Below are positions 62,099 to 64,000 of a stretch of DNA of 64,000 bases, piece by piece. This DNA comes from Anoxynatronum sibiricum. GTDB lineage: Bacteria; Bacillota; Clostridia; Peptostreptococcales; Tindalliaceae. The notes under the pieces were generated by a model that saw only the letters and a list, made by a program, of their open reading frames with translations, was not told the origin of the DNA and did not search any database. A program made the position numbers and the translations under genes. The stretch spans positions 124,001 to 188,000 of the forward strand of contig NZ_JBCITM010000004.1 in assembly GCF_039414295.1 (NCBI RefSeq), written 5' to 3'. Position 1 is the stretch's first letter. Each line of letters begins with the position of its first letter.

Positions 62099-62566
62099 AT
62101 GACATTTCAAAAATCCGCTTCGTTACGGGGAGAGGGTATCAACCGCTCCCGTATCCTCTTTGTAGAAGACAATGATATTAGTCGGGAACTGATTCGCCGC
62201 ATTTTTAAAAGGATGAAAGAGTTGACGGTGGATGTCGCCAAAGATGGAATGGAAGCGCTGGCGTTACATCAACAGTATGATTATCAGCTTATTTTCATGG
62301 ACCTGCAGATGCCATCCATGAATGGAATTGAAGTTACCAGGGAGATTCGACGACGAGAACAGGAAGATGGTTTGAACTACACGCCGGTGATAGCTGTTAC
62401 CGCCTACGTGGGAGAAGAAGATCGTCAGCGATGCCTGGAGGCCGGCATGAACGATTTTTTAACCAAACCGGTGGATACAGAGGCCTTGGTAAAAAAAATA
62501 ATCAGCCATACCAGAAACCTGCCCGAAGATGAAACCTCAGAGTCTGAGGAACGTCATCATGAATGA
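62099..62566 (+). CDS. Stand-alone receiver protein, probable phosphorelay partner of the hybrid kinase
   Basis: A 155-residue receiver with Glu23-Asp24 acidic pair, phosphoacceptor Asp68 in MDLQMPSMNG, switch Thr in VTAY and Lys in TKPVD. A 15-residue basic N-terminal extension and an acidic C-terminal tail (SESEER) flank the domain; no output domain is present. The ATG at 62099 has only a weak ribosome binding site (GGTGAG). It follows the hybrid kinase by 103 bases and resembles the receivers of hybrid kinases more than CheY, so it may take phosphate from the Hpt domain. Confidence 0.88.
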   Translation: MTFQKSASLRGEGINRSRILFVEDNDISRELIRRIFKRMKELTVDVAKDGMEALALHQQYDYQLIFMDLQMPSMNGIEVTREIRRREQEDGLNYTPVIAVTAYVGEEDRQRCLEAGMNDFLTKPVDTEALVKKIISHTRNLPEDETSESEERHHE

Positions 62567-62587
62567 AGAAGCGGTTGTTGGCATCCA

Positions 62588-62616
62588 TTGACCCTCGTAG
62601 TCAAGTGTGTTAGAAT
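62588..62616 (+). promoter_or_regulatory. Sigma-A promoter of mgtE
   Basis: TTGACC (62588-62593), 17 bases, TAGAAT (62611-62616). Only 30 bases separate it from the start codon, so no magnesium riboswitch fits in between. Confidence 0.8.
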
Positions 62617-62645
62617 CATAGTGATTTTTGACAGAGGAGGGTCGG

Positions 62646-64000
62646 ATGATGGAAGAACAGGAAACGTTACTGCTTGAAATTATTGCAGCCATCAAGAATG
62701 AAGACACCCATACCCTCCGGCAGTTTCTGGACGAAATTCATCCCTATGACATGGCGCAGGCATTGCTGCAGTTGGATGAAGATGAACGTGTTCTTTTTCA
62801 TAAACTGACAGATGAAGAGCTGGCTGACCTGATCGAAGAGCTTGATTATGAAGAACAACAGTCCCTGCTTCAGAAACTGGGCCCTGCCAGGGGCATTCGA
62901 ATCATCGAAAAAATGGCACCGGATGATGCCGTTGATTATCTGGGTGAGCTGGAAGAATCTGAACGAAAAGAAATCATCAGCAGATTGAATCCTGCCTTTG
63001 CGGCAGACATCAACCAATTGTTGCGTTACCCTGAAAACACCGCCGGGGGCTTGATGACAACCGAATTTTTCGTGCTGTATGCCACAGATACGGTGGAACG
63101 GGCGATTCAGCGTCTCCGAGAGCTGGCACCGGACGCCGAAAGTGCATACTACTTGTACGTCATCGATGAGAAACATCAACTGACTGGTGTTATTTCCATT
63201 CGAGAGTTAATTGTTGCACCGCCTGAAACCCTGGTGGAGCAAATCATGTCTGAAAGAGTCGTTTCAGTGCCGGTGGAAATGGATCAGGAAGAAGTGGCAC
63301 GCACCATGAGCAATTACGGCTTTCTGGCCGTGCCCGTGGTGAAAGGTAACAAGATGGTGGGTGTGATCACTGTGGATGATGCCATTGACGTACTGGAGGA
63401 AGAAGCTTCTGAAGATATGATGAAATTCGGGGGGATTACCGGAACAGATGCCGGCATGCAGGATTTGAGCATAGGACCCCTGAAATCGGCCATGGGCCGG
63501 ATCCCCTGGCTGGTTTTACTGCTGGGTGTCGGTATCATGGCGGGTAACATCATCGCTTTTTTTGAAGACACTCTGGATGCCGTTGTGGTACTGGCTGTTT
63601 TTATTCCTATGATTGCAGGAATGGCTGGGAACACTGGTACCCAGTCACTGGCGGTAGTCGTGCGCGGTTTGACGATGGGTCAGTTTAAAGGCAAAGACGT
63701 TTGGCGGCTGATTCGCCGTGAAGCGGTGGTCGGAGTTTTTATTGGCCTTGTAAATGGACTGATTATCAGCATTGTTGCAGCTTTGTGGCAAAAAAGCCTG
63801 ATGTTGGGTTTTGTCATCGGGTTGTCCCTGTCAGTCACACTTTTTTTTGCAACACTGGCCGGTACGATTGTGCCGCTCATCATGGCAAAAATGAAAATTG
63901 ACCCGGCTTTTGCATCAGGTCCTTTCATTACAACCATCAATGACCTGGTGGGGTTGACCATTTACTTCACGGTGGCTACCCTGTTTATGCAGTACCTGAT
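62646..64000 (+). CDS. mgtE: Magnesium transporter MgtE (3' end beyond the window)
   Basis: At least 451 residues, running off the window with probably only a few missing. The N-terminal superhelical MgtE_N domain (about 1-130) is followed by paired CBS domains (about 135-255, with YPENTAGGLMTTEF at the junction), a connecting helix and the membrane domain with IPMIAGMAGNTGTQS, the selectivity signature, and AGTIVPLIM. It is a Mg2+-gated Mg2+ channel in the cytoplasmic membrane. AGGAGG lies five bases before ATG 62646 and eight before ATG 62649; either may be used. It has its own promoter, unconnected with the preceding signalling genes. Confidence 0.96.
   Translation, partial: MMEEQETLLLEIIAAIKNEDTHTLRQFLDEIHPYDMAQALLQLDEDERVLFHKLTDEELADLIEELDYEEQQSLLQKLGPARGIRIIEKMAPDDAVDYLGELEESERKEIISRLNPAFAADINQLLRYPENTAGGLMTTEFFVLYATDTVERAIQRLRELAPDAESAYYLYVIDEKHQLTGVISIRELIVAPPETLVEQIMSERVVSVPVEMDQEEVARTMSNYGFLAVPVVKGNKMVGVITVDDAIDVLEEEASEDMMKFGGITGTDAGMQDLSIGPLKSAMGRIPWLVLLLGVGIMAGNIIAFFEDTLDAVVVLAVFIPMIAGMAGNTGTQSLAVVVRGLTMGQFKGKDVWRLIRREAVVGVFIGLVNGLIISIVAALWQKSLMLGFVIGLSLSVTLFFATLAGTIVPLIMAKMKIDPAFASGPFITTINDLVGLTIYFTVATLFMQYL

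Noticed and set aside
62567..62645. Magnesium (M-box) riboswitch before mgtE
   Set aside because: The sigma-A promoter leaves only about 30 bases of leader, far too short for an M-box.
1..64000. tRNA, rRNA, insertion sequences, prophage or toxin-antitoxin genes
   Set aside because: No sequence with these hallmarks was recognised on either strand by eye; a covariance-model and transposase profile search would be decisive.

Overview
The window reads as chromosomal DNA of an anaerobic, motile Gram-positive bacterium of the class Clostridia. The case rests on strong GGAGG ribosome binding sites, frequent TTG and GTG starts, near-consensus sigma-A promoters, a tRNA-responsive T-box in front of a complete trp operon, a TPP riboswitch, a Fur box in front of a DUF3793/flavodoxin pair, an ornithine-racemase-like enzyme and a CC-motif (CC/Se family) protein. 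An alkaliphilic clostridial genus is possible, but that is only a guess. I saw no rRNA, tRNA, CRISPR array, intact insertion sequence or prophage.

Layout. 1-13.4 kb: signalling genes, namely a PAS histidine kinase, an ornithine-racemase-like enzyme, two chemoreceptors with possible sigma-28-type promoters, a small NTP pyrophosphohydrolase, and a translationally coupled pair of cyclic-di-GMP enzymes (SBP-GGDEF-EAL and beta-propeller-GGDEF). 13.5-20.8 kb: an MFS transporter and LacI-type regulator behind a consensus promoter and a perfect palindromic operator, then a TPP-riboswitch-controlled thiamine salvage operon (thiM, Na+/solute symporter, thiE, HAD phosphatase, thiD). 20.9-25.9 kb: a large secreted nine-Fn3 protein, a divergent Fpg/Nei-type glycosylase and a DUF2200 protein. 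25.9-33.2 kb: trpEGDCFBA behind a T-box leader with one Stem I but two antiterminator/terminator modules. 33.3-38.1 kb: a DMT exporter, a NusG-II/Gx-transporter pair, a MarR-MATE efflux pair with a double-dyad operator, and a universal stress protein. 38.1-44.4 kb: hemAL on the minus strand, the Fur-boxed DUF3793-flavodoxin operon, a CC-motif protein, a hairpin-rich repeat element, and a rhomboid protease with an iron-sulfur flavoprotein. 44.4-49.3 kb: a minus-strand operon joining an isoprenylcysteine-methyltransferase-like membrane protein, a GH3-family acyl-amide synthetase and a multi-TM GGDEF/HD-GYP protein. 49.3-62.6 kb: a second signalling block (chemoreceptor, PilZ protein, DinB polymerase, CheY-like regulator with a four-repeat MshEN-like/CheX-like fusion, histidine kinase, HD-GYP regulator, hybrid kinase, stand-alone receiver). 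The window ends inside mgtE.

The recurring theme is cyclic-di-GMP and chemotaxis. There are three GGDEF proteins, two HD-GYP domains, one EAL domain, one PilZ domain, three chemoreceptors, and a CheX-like phosphatase candidate whose N-terminus has the exact 24+5 residue periodicity of MshEN c-di-GMP-binding motifs. The most promising candidates for undescribed biology are that receiver/MshEN/CheX pair, the GH3/methyltransferase/c-di-GMP operon, and the double-module trp T-box leader.
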